Counted from the first letter of the stretch, positions 1 through 9,124 are shown. The stretch: DNA of 48,812 bases from Halothiobacillus sp. (GCA_020061705.1 JAGUXT010000054.1:1-48812); one strand, 5' to 3'. The notes: a model not told the origin generated them from the sequence alone. Numbers and translations: made by a program.

Positions 1-1
1 A

Positions 2-613
2 GGCGTGACTCTGCCAGAAAAGTTGATCACCGTAGTTCGTCGCTCTGACGGTTCTGGCACCACTGCCATGTTCACCAACTACCTGGCCAAGATCAGCCCT
101 GAGTGGAAAGAAAGCGTTGGCGAAGGCAAGGCTGTGAAGTGGCCGGTTGGTCTGGGCGGCAAGGGTAACGAAGGTGTTGCTTCTTACGTCAAGCAAATCG
201 ACGGTACCATCGGCTATGTTGAATACGCTTATGCCAAGCAAAACAAGCTGTCCACTGTACAGTTGAAGAACGCAGATGGTCAGTATGTGGCTGTAAGCGC
301 TGCGGCCACCGCTGCTGCTGCGGCCAGTGCAGATTGGAAAGGCGCCAAGGACTTCTACCTGTTCATTACTGACGCCCCAGGCGCGACCTCTTGGCCAATC
401 GCTGCTCAGACCAACATCATCGTGTACAAAGAGCCAGAAAACTGCGCTCAGACCGAAGCTGCCCTGAAGTTCTTCGACTGGTCATGGAAGAATGGTGCCA
501 AGATGGCTGAAGAGCTTGAGTATGTTCCCTTGCCGAAGGATCTGGTCGCCCAGATCGAAGCTTATTGGAAGGACAACATCAAGTGTGAAGGCGTCGCTGC
601 AATCACCAAGTAA
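2..613 (+). CDS. pstS: Phosphate ABC transporter substrate-binding protein PstS (C-terminal part, cut by window edge)
   Basis: This is the C-terminal two thirds of the periplasmic phosphate-binding protein of the high-affinity Pst transporter. The reading frame is open to the left edge, so the true start lies outside the window. Near the beginning the visible part has VVRRSDGSGTT, the phosphate-contacting loop of PstS (Arg, Asp, Ser and Thr ligands). It is followed by the conserved segments GTIGYVEYAYAKQ and GATSWPIAA. The stop at 611-613 is followed by hairpins and then pstC, as in other pst operons. Identity is secure from the motifs together with pstC, pstA and pstB downstream. The signal peptide is not in view. 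Confidence 0.96.
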   Translation, partial: GVTLPEKLITVVRRSDGSGTTAMFTNYLAKISPEWKESVGEGKAVKWPVGLGGKGNEGVASYVKQIDGTIGYVEYAYAKQNKLSTVQLKNADGQYVAVSAAATAAAAASADWKGAKDFYLFITDAPGATSWPIAAQTNIIVYKEPENCAQTEAALKFFDWSWKNGAKMAEELEYVPLPKDLVAQIEAYWKDNIKCEGVAAITK

Positions 614-660
614 TTGGCCTCGTAACACGTCAACTGGCAGGCCAAGTGGCAGATGTTACG
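614..660 (+). promoter_or_regulatory. Hairpin region just after pstS
   Basis: TTGGCCT (614-620) pairs with AGGCCAA (639-645), and CGTAACA (621-627) pairs with TGTTACG (654-660), so two mutually exclusive stems can form. It begins immediately after the pstS stop. There is no T-run, so 3' stabilisation of pstS mRNA is more likely than termination. This role is inferred from position. Confidence 0.4.
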
Positions 661-706
661 TTTGAGCTAAGGACAATCATCTAGCATTCATGGACGGATG
701 CGCTTT

Positions 707-736
707 GGACTTGGGATACCAAGTCCTCTCTATTTT
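707..736 (+). terminator. Terminator-like hairpin between pstS and pstC
   Basis: GGACTTGG (707-714), loop GATA and CCAAGTCC (719-726) form a perfect 8-bp stem followed by the pyrimidine-rich TCTCTATTTT. It ends 15 bases before the pstC start. It may be a leaky terminator that keeps pstS expression above pstCAB. The T-run is interrupted, so strength is uncertain. Confidence 0.5.
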
Positions 737-751
737 CGAGGCTAGCCAATC

Positions 752-1762
752 ATGTCATCGACAAACACAGGCGTGCTAAACGAAGTCAAATCCGTTGCGC
801 CGATCAACCGATCCAAGCTTTCCTTTGTCTTGGGCGATGTTGTATTTAAGTTTACAGCGCTGTTTTTTGCCTTGGTCGTGCTGATGTTGCTTATCGGTAT
901 CGTCGCCATGCTGATCCAGGGCTCGTTGCCTGCCTTTCAAGCCTTCGGTTGGGGCTTTATTACTGGCAACGATTGGGATCCTGTGCAAGATATTTATGGT
1001 GCCTGGCCTTCGCTGGTGGGTACGCTGGTGGCGGCATTGATTGCAATGCTGATTGGTTTGCCTCTGTCCTTCGGTATCGCCATTTTTATTACTGAAATGG
1101 CTCCGCAATGGTTGAAGCGCCCGGTGGGTACGGCGGTTGAACTGCTGGCGGCCGTGCCTTCCATTATCTATGGTATGTGGGGCTTGTTTTTCTTCGCTCC
1201 ATTCTTTGCGGCCTATATTCAGCCAGGGCTGGTTGCCGTACTTGGGCCTCTGCCGATTTTCGGTGTTTTGTTCCAGATGCCGACACTGGGCGGTTCCAGC
1301 GGCGTCAGCGTGCTGACTGCCGGCATCGTGCTGGCCATTATGGTTATACCGTTCATGGCTTCGGTGATGCGCGATGTGTTTGAAATCGTTCCGGGCAGTT
1401 TGCGCGAGTCGGCCTACGCTATGGGTGCAACCACTTGGGAAGTGGTGTGGAATGTTGTCCTGCCCTACACCAAAACCGGTGTGGTGGGTGGTGTCATGCT
1501 CGGCTTGGGTCGCGCCCTTGGTGAAACCATGGCGGTCACCTTCATTATCGGTAACGCCAGTCAGCTGGGCTCCAGCCTGCTTGATCCCGGCACCACCATT
1601 GCGGCCAAGCTGGCCAATGAGTTCAACGAGGCCGATGGCCTGCAAATGGACAGCCTGGTTGCCATGGGTTTGATCCTGTTTATTATCACTTTTGTCGTCC
1701 TGATGTTGTCCAAGCTCATGCTGATGCGCTTGGCTGCAAGCCAGGAAGGTAGCAAGACTTGA
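752..1762 (+). CDS. pstC: Phosphate ABC transporter permease PstC
   Basis: One of the two inner-membrane permease subunits of the Pst phosphate importer; it pairs with PstA and is driven by PstB. The 336-residue length is close to the family norm of about 320. After a polar N-terminus the first membrane helix lies at roughly residues 30-55, followed by five more hydrophobic segments. The permease-ATPase coupling (EAA) loop is visible near residues 220-260 as [14 protein letters not shown], then [12 protein letters not shown], both typical of PstC. The ATG at 752 follows a 138-base gap containing hairpins. The stop is 10 bases before pstA, so the two are surely co-transcribed. Confidence 0.96.
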   Translation: MSSTNTGVLNEVKSVAPINRSKLSFVLGDVVFKFTALFFALVVLMLLIGIVAMLIQGSLPAFQAFGWGFITGNDWDPVQDIYGAWPSLVGTLVAALIAMLIGLPLSFGIAIFITEMAPQWLKRPVGTAVELLAAVPSIIYGMWGLFFFAPFFAAYIQPGLVAVLGPLPIFGVLFQMPTLGGSSGVSVLTAGIVLAIMVIPFMASVMRDVFEIVPGSLRESAYAMGATTWEVVWNVVLPYTKTGVVGGVMLGLGRALGETMAVTFIIGNASQLGSSLLDPGTTIAAKLANEFNEADGLQMDSLVAMGLILFIITFVVLMLSKLMLMRLAASQEGSKT

Positions 1763-1772
1763 GGCAGTTAGT

Positions 1773-2612
1773 ATGAATCTTTACACACGTCGCAAGCTTA
1801 TCAATACATTCAACATGACCGCCGCTGTGCTGACTACGGTGGTTGGTGTGATGTTGCTGAGCTGGATTCTGATCGTCCTTATCATGAAAGGTGTGGGCGC
1901 AATCAACTGGACGATTTTCACCGAAATGACCCCGCCTCCCGGCAGCGCAGGCGGTCTTGCCAACGCGCTGGTCGGTAGCCTGATGATTACCATGGTCGCG
2001 GTGGTAATCGGTACCCCGATCGGCATTATGGCGGGCACCTATCTTGCCGAATATGGCAAGCAGAGCGTGTTCGCCGAAGTGGTGCGTACCATTAACGACA
2101 TTTTGCTGTCCGCGCCATCCATCATTATCGGGGTGTTCGTTTATGCTCTGATGGTCAAGCCGATGGGGCACTTCTCTGGTTGGGCGGGTGCGGTTGCCTT
2201 GGCGATCATTGTGATTCCCGTTGTACTGCGTACCACGGAAAACATGCTTTCGCTGGTGCCAACTCAGATGCGCGAGGCCGCTGCGGCCTTGGGGGCTCCA
2301 AAGTGGATGGTCATCTCAAGCGTGGTTTACAAAGCCGCGATTGCAGGTATGGTTACTGGTGTGTTGCTCGCTGTGGCGCGCATTACGGGTGAAACGGCTC
2401 CTCTGCTGTTTACTGCGCTGAACAACCAGTTCTGGTCTACGGACATGAACGATTCGATGGCCAACCTGCCGGTCGTGATTTTCCAGTTTGCCATGAGCCC
2501 TTACGACGACTGGCGTGAGTTGGCTTGGGCCGCAGCCCTGCTGATTACCACCCTTGTTCTGGTTATGAATATCTTGGCGCGGGTTCTTTTGCCCGAAAAC
2601 AAGACAAGATAA
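1773..2612 (+). CDS. pstA: Phosphate ABC transporter permease PstA
   Basis: Second permease subunit of the Pst phosphate importer. The 279 residues start with a hydrophobic helix (about 15-40) and contain repeated membrane segments. The EAA-type loop [17 protein letters not shown] is followed by [17 protein letters not shown], the PstA counterpart of the LGETMAV segment in PstC. The ATG lies 10 bases after pstC and the stop 14 bases before the chosen pstB start, so it is the middle gene of pstCAB. Length is slightly below the usual 290-300 but no conserved part appears missing. Confidence 0.96.
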   Translation: MNLYTRRKLINTFNMTAAVLTTVVGVMLLSWILIVLIMKGVGAINWTIFTEMTPPPGSAGGLANALVGSLMITMVAVVIGTPIGIMAGTYLAEYGKQSVFAEVVRTINDILLSAPSIIIGVFVYALMVKPMGHFSGWAGAVALAIIVIPVVLRTTENMLSLVPTQMREAAAALGAPKWMVISSVVYKAAIAGMVTGVLLAVARITGETAPLLFTALNNQFWSTDMNDSMANLPVVIFQFAMSPYDDWRELAWAAALLITTLVLVMNILARVLLPENKTR

Positions 2613-2626
2613 GAGAGTTATCAAAA

Positions 2627-3526
2627 ATGAGCACGGAGAATCCCACGATGAGCACGATGGCAGAGCCGCAGAGCGGAAAAGTTAGTTTTAATATGGCAGC
2701 GGCCGTGACCAAAAAGTCATCGGGTACTGAGCAGAGCATGGCCCAAAAGGTTAATGGTGTTCGTCATGTTCCTAACGGCAAGCTGATTTTGCGTGATGTA
2801 AATTTCTTTTACGGCAATTTTCAGGGGCTACATGACATCAACGTCAGCTTTCCTGAACGCCAGGTTACGGCGATGATCGGCCCGTCGGGTTGTGGCAAGT
2901 CCACTTTGCTGCGCGCGATCAACCGTATCTACGATCTTTACCCTGGCCAACGCGCTGAAGGTGAGATTGTGATGGATGGTCACAATATGCTGGACAAGGC
3001 CATGGACGTAAACCAGTTGCGCGCCAAGATTGGCATGGTGTTCCAAAAGCCGACACCGTTCCCGATGTCGATTTACGACAACATTGCTTTTGGTGTGAAG
3101 CTGTATGAGAGCCTTTCCAAGTCGGACATGAATGACCGCGTGGAGTGGGCCTTGCGCAAGGGTGCGATCTGGGACGAGGTTAAGGACAAGCTCGGTCAGG
3201 CCGGTACGGCGCTGTCCGGTGGTCAGCAGCAGCGTCTGTGCATTGCGCGCAGTATTGCGGTCAAGCCAGAAGTTATTTTGTTTGACGAGCCCACTTCGGC
3301 GCTTGACCCGCTTGCCACACTGAAGATTGAAGAGCTGATTCACGAGCTGAAGTCAGAGTTCACCGTAGTGATCGTCACGCACAACATGCAGCAGGCGGCG
3401 CGTGTGTCGGATTACACAGCGTTCATGTACATGGGCAAAATGGTCGAATACGATCACACCAATGTGATTTTCACCATGCCGGACAAGAAGGAAACCGAAG
3501 ACTATATTACGGGTCGTTTCGGTTAA
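2627..3526 (+). CDS. pstB: Phosphate ABC transporter ATPase PstB
   Basis: Cytoplasmic ATPase of the Pst importer and, with PhoU, part of the phosphate-signalling complex in related bacteria. Walker A is GPSGCGKST, the ABC signature [16 protein letters not shown] and Walker [14 protein letters not shown]. The Q-loop region [14 protein letters not shown] and the C-terminal DYITGRFG are PstB hallmarks. I start the gene at the ATG at 2627, preceded by AAGAGAG. A longer frame upstream would overlap pstA by about 90 bases. With this start the protein is 299 residues, having a Ser/Thr/Met-rich extension of about 45 residues before the domain that E. coli PstB lacks; the internal Met at residue 8 or 11 is an alternative start. 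A strong terminator follows. Confidence 0.95.
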   Translation: MSTENPTMSTMAEPQSGKVSFNMAAAVTKKSSGTEQSMAQKVNGVRHVPNGKLILRDVNFFYGNFQGLHDINVSFPERQVTAMIGPSGCGKSTLLRAINRIYDLYPGQRAEGEIVMDGHNMLDKAMDVNQLRAKIGMVFQKPTPFPMSIYDNIAFGVKLYESLSKSDMNDRVEWALRKGAIWDEVKDKLGQAGTALSGGQQQRLCIARSIAVKPEVILFDEPTSALDPLATLKIEELIHELKSEFTVVIVTHNMQQAARVSDYTAFMYMGKMVEYDHTNVIFTMPDKKETEDYITGRFG

Positions 3527-3541
3527 TTTTTAGCGTGCATT

Positions 3542-3616
3542 CCAACACGCTTTTCAGGTGTTGGCTTTGATACGGACTCGGTTTAAAAGCCCTGCGTTTG
3601 TGCAGGGCTTTTTTTA
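3542..3616 (+). terminator. Rho-independent terminator after pstB
   Basis: AAAAGCCCTGC (3585-3595) pairs with GCAGGGCTTTT (3602-3612) and is followed by a T-run to 3615. A second, weaker hairpin CCAACAC/GTGTTGG (3542-3563) precedes it. It closes the pstSCAB operon. Confidence 0.9.
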
Positions 3617-3660
3617 TGTTTGGACTTTAGATTGGCTTAGCCTTTTTCTATATCGACAGG

Positions 3661-3677
3661 TCATTAAACGTTAATGT
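3661..3677. promoter_or_regulatory. Palindrome upstream of the unknown gene at 3726
   Basis: CATTAA (3662-3667), spacer ACG and TTAATG (3671-3676) form a perfect inverted repeat in an AT-rich stretch about 50 bases before the start codon. The position would suit an operator. No regulator is identified. Confidence 0.35.
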
Positions 3678-3725
3678 GATCTGTGTATGTTGGGAAAAAT
3701 AAATTCTATATCAGGGGTTTGTAAT

Positions 3726-4274
3726 ATGCTCAAGCGCACTGAAGTCGGTAGTACCGCATTAGAAACGCGTGATCGAACGCTTTCGGTCAAGCAACGTGTC
3801 CTTTTGCGCATGGTGAATGGGGAAAACACCCGTTCAGAGCTGGAAAAAATATTTCCAGATCATGGTGCTGAGACCATTATGTTTCTGCTTGACGGTGGTT
3901 ATATCGAGCCGGTCGTTGTGCGGGTTGAGGTCGCAGTGACGGTTACGACCACCGCGCCTGTGCATGAGCAGTATCTTGAGTCCATGCCTGAGCAGTCGAG
4001 CACTGGACAGGAGGTTGCTTCGGTATATGTGCAGGTTTCATCCAAAAATCTGGCTGCGTTTCGGATGTATTTATTCGACCTTATCGAGCGTTGTGTAGCC
4101 TTTCACGGTCCGGAAGTGGCTAATGCCTGGCGAAATCGTGCGCGTTATGCGCAAGATCATGAATCGCTCAATGTACTGGCGATTGATCTGGTTTCCTGGT
4201 TGCGGGAAACGTCGTCGGTGGAGTTTGCTCAGCGCATAGAAGGTAGGATCAGTGAGTTTCTAAACTCGGCGTAA
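3726..4274 (+). CDS. Unknown protein with winged-helix-like N-terminus, between pst and phoU
   Basis: I do not recognise this as a named gene. I choose the ATG at 3726, preceded by CAGGGG at suitable spacing, rather than the in-frame ATG at 3687; this gives 182 residues. Residues about 18-60 (LSVKQRVLLRMVNGENTRSE followed by LEKIF and FLLDGGYIEP) resemble the short winged-helix-like segment seen in many small proteobacterial proteins that sense or relay signals. A Val/Thr-rich linker (about 62-90) joins it to a helical C-terminal half with several Trp and Arg residues. It has no signal peptide or membrane segment. It has its own terminator and upstream palindrome, so it is probably a single-gene unit. 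A role in phosphate control is suggested only by location. Confidence 0.8.
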   Translation: MLKRTEVGSTALETRDRTLSVKQRVLLRMVNGENTRSELEKIFPDHGAETIMFLLDGGYIEPVVVRVEVAVTVTTTAPVHEQYLESMPEQSSTGQEVASVYVQVSSKNLAAFRMYLFDLIERCVAFHGPEVANAWRNRARYAQDHESLNVLAIDLVSWLRETSSVEFAQRIEGRISEFLNSA

Positions 4275-4287
4275 ATAGTCATCACGC

Positions 4288-4324
4288 AATAAAAAAAACC
4301 GGATCAGATCCGGTTTTTTATTTT
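4288..4324. terminator. Bidirectional terminator between the unknown gene and phoU
   Basis: AAAAAACCGGATC and GATCCGGTTTTTT (about 4293-4319) form a perfect stem flanked by an A-run on the left and a T-run on the right. It can therefore end both the plus-strand gene and the convergent phoU transcript. Confidence 0.92.
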
Positions 4325-4344
4325 CTACAATGCGTTTTACGTAA

Positions 4345-5055
4345 TTACACTTTTTCGATTTGTTCTACAGTGTTATTCAAGTTGAGATGGCGCACATCAA
4401 CGCCCTTCTCTAGATAGACAATATATTCGCAGATGTTGGTGACATGGTCGCCAACACGTTCAATGGCGCGCATGCAGCTCAGGACGTTCAAGCTGTAATC
4501 AAGCGTGTTGGGATTGTCAGCCATGTGCTTCATCAAATCAGCAAGAACCTCACGGTAGGCATTGTTGACGTGTGTATCGGCTTGTTTGATGGCAATGGCC
4601 GCTTCTGCATCCATGCGCGCAAAGGCATCAAACGCATCGTGCAGCATTTTTTGGGTCATTTCTCCCATGACGTGAATGTCCTTCATAAAGCCATAACTGT
4701 TAACCAGTGGCTGAATGACAAGGGCGATACGTGCGATTTTTTCGGCTTTATCTCCGATACGTTCCATGTCGGCAACAATTTTGCTGGCGGTAAACAAGAA
4801 GCGCAGATCACTGGCGGCAGGTTGACGCGTCGCAATGATATCGACAATGCTTTGGTCGATATCCGTTTCAAATTGATTGACGCTCACGTCTCCCGCAGCA
4901 GCCGCTTCTCCAAGAGCGATGTTGCCATCGATAAGTGCACGAAGAGCGTTATCAAGTTGTTGCTCAATCAAACCACCCATGGACATGATGAGGTCGCGTA
5001 CATGGTTGAGGTCGTGGTCGAATTGGCTGCTGATGTGGGGTGCAGTTGTGTTCAT
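4345..5055 (-). CDS. phoU: Phosphate signalling protein PhoU
   Basis: PhoU links the Pst transporter to the PhoR sensor kinase and restrains Pho regulon expression and phosphate uptake when phosphate is plentiful. The 236-residue protein is all-helical with two PhoU repeats, each ending in the diagnostic metal-binding helix: MERIGDKAEKIARIA at about 110 and AIERVGDHVTNICEY at about 210. The acidic segment QFETDIDQSIVDI lies in the first repeat. The ATG at 5055 is preceded on the minus strand by AGGAG at 6-base spacing. Unusually it is not the last gene of the pst operon but convergent to it and divergent from ppk. Confidence 0.96.
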   Translation of the reverse strand: MNTTAPHISSQFDHDLNHVRDLIMSMGGLIEQQLDNALRALIDGNIALGEAAAAGDVSVNQFETDIDQSIVDIIATRQPAASDLRFLFTASKIVADMERIGDKAEKIARIALVIQPLVNSYGFMKDIHVMGEMTQKMLHDAFDAFARMDAEAAIAIKQADTHVNNAYREVLADLMKHMADNPNTLDYSLNVLSCMRAIERVGDHVTNICEYIVYLEKGVDVRHLNLNNTVEQIEKV

Positions 5056-5220
5056 GTTGGCTCCTGGCGTTGGCGGTGCAGTTAAAATGCTAAATAGGAC
5101 ACGTTCGTGGATGAAATCAAGGACTTGATAGTCATCGGTGCGCTGCCCAGGCTAATTACCATTGTGGTTTTCTGATAATCACAGCAAACTACATTCTACG
5201 CATAAATAATTGACAGAAAC
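5056..5220. promoter_or_regulatory. Divergent promoter region of phoU and ppk
   Basis: The 165 bases between the two divergent genes must carry both promoters. The right half is AT-rich (about 5160-5215). I do not see a convincing Pho box (two CTGTCAT-type repeats). Confidence 0.5.
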
Positions 5221-7320
5221 ATGACTAACCCTAAATTGACTTCCCCCTTAGATACATCCGTTGAAGCACGCATGATTAACCGCGAGCTTAGCCTGCTTAA
5301 TTTCAATCGCCGTGTTTTGGAATTGGCGGTGGATGAAAGTATTCCGCTGCTCGAACGCTTACGCTATTTGTGCATTTCATCCAGCAATCTGGACGAGGCT
5401 TTTGAGGTACGTGTGGCAAGCTTGGTGCAGCAAGTACACTTGGGCGTGGGCGGGGTGGGTGAATGCGGCATGACACCACCTGAGCAGCTTGAGCGTGTGC
5501 TGGCTGAGGCACATTTGCTGGTGGTCGATCAGTACCGTGTGCTGAATGAGGTTTTGATTCCTGCAATGCGGGATGCGGGTATTCATTTTGCACGCCGTAC
5601 GCACTGGAACAAGCGTCAGGCGGATTGGGTGCGCGATTATTTTTTGCAGGAGCTTGCTCCGGTTTTAACTCCACTGGGTCTTGATCCGGCACACCCTTTC
5701 CCGCGTGTTTTGAACAAGAGCCTCAACTTTGTGGTCACGCTGGAAGGTTTGGATGATTTTGGGCGTGAAACCAATATGGCCGTGGTGCAAGCGCCGCGCA
5801 GCCTGCCGCGTATTGTGCCGATGCCGGAAAGCATCGGGGGTGGGGCGCATGATTTCGTTTTTTTAAGCTCGATGATTCATGCGCACGTGGATGATTTATT
5901 CCCCGGTATGAAAGTAACCGGCTGTTTCCAGTTCCGCGTCACACGCAATAGCGATTTATTGGTGGATGTCGATCTGGATGAAGATTTGCTGCAAGTGCTG
6001 CAGGGTGGTTTGTTTGAGCGCAACTATGGTGGCGCGGTGCGTCTTGAGGTGGCCGATAACTGTCCTGATGACGTGGCGGATTATTTGCTGGAGAAGTTTG
6101 ATCTTACCCGGCGTGAAATGTTTAAGGTGCATGGGCCGGTCAATCTTAGCCGTCTCACCGCTGTGTTTGATTTGGTGGACTGTGCCGAATTCAAGTTCGC
6201 GCCATTTACACCGGGCATCCCGCGTGAATTGCATGGGGTGGACGATATTTTCGCAGCGATTACCAAGCATCGCCGCATTTTGATTCACCATCCTTATCAG
6301 TCCTTTACCCCGGTGGTGGATTTTATTCGTCAGGCGGCGAATGACCCCAAAGTGGTAGCGATCAAGCAAACGCTTTACCGCACGGGCAAGAACTCGGCAA
6401 TTGTCGATGCGCTGGAAATGGCGGCGCGCAATGGTAAGGAAGTGACAGCGGTGATTGAGCTGCGCGCACGCTTTGACGAGGCGGCGAATATCGAGCTGGC
6501 CACCCGTTTGCAAAAGGCGGGAGCGTATGTGGCCTACGGCATCGTTGGCTTCAAGACGCACGCCAAAATGTTGATGGTGGTGCGTCGCGAGGGGCACGAG
6601 ATGAAGCGCTTCGTGCACCTTGGTAGCGGCAACTACCATGCGGGTACGGCGCGGGTGTACACCGATTATGGTCTTTTCACTGATGATCGGATGATTTGCG
6701 AGGATGTTCACAAGCTGTTTGTGCAGCTCACAGGCTTGTCGCGCGGCATTCGTTTGAAGAAGCTCTTGCAGTCGCCATTTACTTTGCGTGAAGGCATGAT
6801 CGAGCGCATTCAACGTGAGGCGGAACATGCGCGTGCAGGCAAACCTGCCTTGATCCGCGCCAAGATGAATTCGCTGATTGATTCGAGCATCATTCACGCG
6901 CTGTATGCGGCATCGCAGGCTGGGGTCAAGGTCGAACTTGTGATTCGCGGAATTTGCAGTCTGCGTCCCGGCGTGCAGGGGTTGTCGGAAAACATCAAGG
7001 TGCGCTCGCTGATGGGGCGTTTTTTGGAACATGCGCGCGTGTTCAGTTTTCTCAATGACGGGCAGACTGAGCTGTATATTTCCAGTGCCGACTGGATGCC
7101 GCGCAATTTGTATTCGCGGGTTGAAACCTGCGTGCCGATCGAAGAAAAGGCTCTGCGTGCCCGCATCAACGAAGAAGTATTTGATCTGGCGTTCGCCGAC
7201 AATGCGGGTAGCTGGGAGCTGCAACCAAGTGGAGAATATGTGCGCATGCGCCCCTCGGAGGGCGAGGCCCTGTGCAGCGCCCATGCCATTTTGCTGGCGC
7301 GTATGGAGCACAAGGAGTAG
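5221..7320 (+). CDS. ppk: Polyphosphate kinase 1
   Basis: Makes inorganic polyphosphate from ATP through a phosphohistidine intermediate. The 699-residue length is normal for PPK1. The N-terminal domain starts with the typical INRELSLLNFNRRVLE and SSNLDEAFEVRV. The catalytic core has the autophosphorylated-His segment GFKTHAKMLMV and the second phospholipase-D-like segment HLGSGNYHAGTARVYTDYGL. The C-terminal repeat has SADWMPRNLYSRVE. The ATG at 5221 has no clear Shine-Dalgarno sequence; Met18 (5272) is an alternative but would trim the conserved N-terminus. Its neighbours phoU, ppx and sixA fit polyphosphate metabolism. Confidence 0.97.
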   Translation: MTNPKLTSPLDTSVEARMINRELSLLNFNRRVLELAVDESIPLLERLRYLCISSSNLDEAFEVRVASLVQQVHLGVGGVGECGMTPPEQLERVLAEAHLLVVDQYRVLNEVLIPAMRDAGIHFARRTHWNKRQADWVRDYFLQELAPVLTPLGLDPAHPFPRVLNKSLNFVVTLEGLDDFGRETNMAVVQAPRSLPRIVPMPESIGGGAHDFVFLSSMIHAHVDDLFPGMKVTGCFQFRVTRNSDLLVDVDLDEDLLQVLQGGLFERNYGGAVRLEVADNCPDDVADYLLEKFDLTRREMFKVHGPVNLSRLTAVFDLVDCAEFKFAPFTPGIPRELHGVDDIFAAITKHRRILIHHPYQSFTPVVDFIRQAANDPKVVAIKQTLYRTGKNSAIVDALEMAARNGKEVTAVIELRARFDEAANIELATRLQKAGAYVAYGIVGFKTHAKMLMVVRREGHEMKRFVHLGSGNYHAGTARVYTDYGLFTDDRMICEDVHKLFVQLTGLSRGIRLKKLLQSPFTLREGMIERIQREAEHARAGKPALIRAKMNSLIDSSIIHALYAASQAGVKVELVIRGICSLRPGVQGLSENIKVRSLMGRFLEHARVFSFLNDGQTELYISSADWMPRNLYSRVETCVPIEEKALRARINEEVFDLAFADNAGSWELQPSGEYVRMRPSEGEALCSAHAILLARMEHKE

Positions 7321-7627
7321 CTCTGCGCTATTTTTGGCAGTGAAAGTTTGACAGTCGCTGTCGACTGCACGGATTTGGATTTCCCATCCCCTTTTTCGAT
7401 GTCGCCGTGAACTGGCCTGTGGAGGCCGGGTAAAAGCGCCATGGATGGCGCGCCACGGATTTGGATTTCGGCTTTCGCCTCCCCGTTCACAGCAGCATCG
7501 AAAAAGGGGGGATGTAAATCAAAACCAAAGCCGCGTCATCCAGGGCGCTTTTACCCGGCCTCCACTGCCCACTCCACGGCGGATTCAAAGGGAGGAAGGG
7601 AAAACCTCTTCGCCGACTGTAGGCGCG
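7321..7627. repeat. Intergenic block of interleaved inverted and direct repeats
   Basis: This 307-base gap between ppk and ppx holds no gene. CACGGATTTGGATTTC occurs twice directly (7368-7383 and 7454-7469) and again, less its last base, at 14272-14286. CATCCCCTTTTTCGATG (7385-7401) is inverted at 7496-7514 with two extra G. TGGAGGCCGGGTAAAAGCGC and one further base (7420-7440) are perfectly inverted at 7544-7564. The order is A-B-A'-B', interleaved rather than nested. GCGCCAT-GG-ATGGCGC (7436-7451) is a further hairpin with CATGGATG at its tip. The two genes converge here, so part of it may also act in termination. Confidence 0.8.
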
Positions 7628-9124
7628 CTACTCCACACTCAGGGCGATATGCGGATGCAAGTAGTCAGCTTCGCGCTGCAAGTCGGAGAGGGTTAGTGGG
7701 TTGCGCTCCAGCCAGCCCTGCGGGAAGCGCAAGCGGATGTTCTGTTGATCGACCTGAATCTCAATGTTTGGCAGGCTACTGCGCGGCGAGCGGGTGCGGT
7801 GAAAGGTCACGGCAAGGCGTAGCAGTACCAAAAGCCGCAGGTTGCTCTGGCGTGTGTCGCTCGGCTGCTCGTTGAACCAGTTGCGGCGCAGGCGACGGCG
7901 ATGCCCACGCACCAGGCTTGCAAGACGTTGTTGCTCAGAGAGACTAAAACCCGGCATGTCGGCGTGGTTGATAATGTAGGCTGCATGTTCGTGGTAAGAG
8001 TTATGGGCAATCATCATGCCGATTTCATGCAGCAAGGCCGCCTGACGAAGCAGCGTGCCGTCAGGTTCGCGTTCCAGCGACCACATGGTGCTGATCTGGT
8101 CGAAAAAATGCTGTGCGGTTTCTGCCACACGCATGGCATGGGCTCGATCAATGCGGAAGTCGCGCTGCAACCTTTCGAGCGTGCTACTGCTTACATCAAT
8201 TCCGCGTTCACGATCCAGGCGTTCGTAAATCAAGCCTTCCCTTAGCGCACCTTCAGAGATGTACATCGTTTTGATATTGAAGGCATCAAACACTGCCTGC
8301 ATGACTACATAACCACCCACAAACACCGGGCGGCGCTCGTCGCTTAAACCCAATAGCTGCAGGTTGTCGATATGACCGGCCTTGATAATGGCCTTGCGTA
8401 TGCGCTCCATACCCTCCAGGGTGAGTGTTCCTGCCTCACACCAGCCCTGTTGTTGACATACGCTGGCCAAGGCTTTGGCGCTACCGGATGAACCGACAGC
8501 ACGCTGCCAGCGGTGATGTCGAAAAGCGTATTCATAAGGGCGGGTTTCCAGACGTGCTTCGTTTTCCGCACGCTTCAGCGTTTCGCGGGTGAGTACACCA
8601 TCGACAAAAAATCCCTGGGTAATGCTGACGCAGCCGAGCGGCATACTTTCCATGAACTCTGCGGTGTGTCCCAAGCCAACAATAACCTCGGTGCTGCCAC
8701 CACCGATATCGATGACCAGACGGCGCTCGCCGCTGTCCAGATCGGTATGCGCCACACCAAGGTAAATCAGACGTGCTTCTTCGCGCCCCGCAATAATTTC
8801 GATGGGATGTCCCAGGGCTTCCTCGGCAAGTTTGATAAATTCGCCGGAATTCTTGGCGCGGCGCAGGGTATTGGTTCCGACCGCGCGCACGCTGCCAAGC
8901 GGCATATCGTGCAGGCGCTGACCAAAGCGCTTTAGACAGGCCAGCGCCCGCTCCGCGGCAATTGGCTTGAGCTCGCCGTTTTCACCCAGACCATCACCCA
9001 AACGCACCATTTCCTTGATGCGGTCGAGAATAATCGGTTGGCCATCCTGAATGCGCATAATGACCATGTGGAAGCTGTTGGAGCCTAGGTCAATTGCGGC
9101 GAGATCGTAGCTTTGCAGCGGCAT
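7628..9124 (-). CDS. ppx: Exopolyphosphatase (Ppx/GppA family)
   Basis: Releases phosphate from the ends of polyphosphate chains, or hydrolyses pppGpp if it is the GppA type. The 498 residues open with the actin-like phosphate-1 motif AAIDLGSNSFHMVI. This is followed by VRAVGTNTLRRAKN near residue 85 and the second phosphate motif VIDIGGGSTEVIVG near residue 145. The C-terminal HD-like domain begins with LLHEIGMMIAHNSYHEH near residue 370. The ppk neighbour favours exopolyphosphatase. It is convergent with ppk and lies downstream of sixA in the same direction. Confidence 0.93.
   Translation of the reverse strand: MPLQSYDLAAIDLGSNSFHMVIMRIQDGQPIILDRIKEMVRLGDGLGENGELKPIAAERALACLKRFGQRLHDMPLGSVRAVGTNTLRRAKNSGEFIKLAEEALGHPIEIIAGREEARLIYLGVAHTDLDSGERRLVIDIGGGSTEVIVGLGHTAEFMESMPLGCVSITQGFFVDGVLTRETLKRAENEARLETRPYEYAFRHHRWQRAVGSSGSAKALASVCQQQGWCEAGTLTLEGMERIRKAIIKAGHIDNLQLLGLSDERRPVFVGGYVVMQAVFDAFNIKTMYISEGALREGLIYERLDRERGIDVSSSTLERLQRDFRIDRAHAMRVAETAQHFFDQISTMWSLEREPDGTLLRQAALLHEIGMMIAHNSYHEHAAYIINHADMPGFSLSEQQRLASLVRGHRRRLRRNWFNEQPSDTRQSNLRLLVLLRLAVTFHRTRSPRSSLPNIEIQVDQQNIRLRFPQGWLERNPLTLSDLQREADYLHPHIALSVE

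Noticed and set aside
2525-2626. N-terminal extension of the pstB frame overlapping pstA
   Set aside because: It would overlap pstA by about 90 bases, and the ATG at 2627 has its own ribosome-binding site.
5056-5220. Possible Pho box in the phoU-ppk interval (CTGTCAA on the minus strand near 5209-5215)
   Set aside because: Only one half-site is seen and no second CTGTCAT repeat at 11-base phase, so a PhoB site cannot be supported.
5956-7311. 451-codon minus-strand frame opposite ppk
   Set aside because: Antisense shadow; the plus strand encodes all PPK1 motifs and the antisense product has no recognisable domain.
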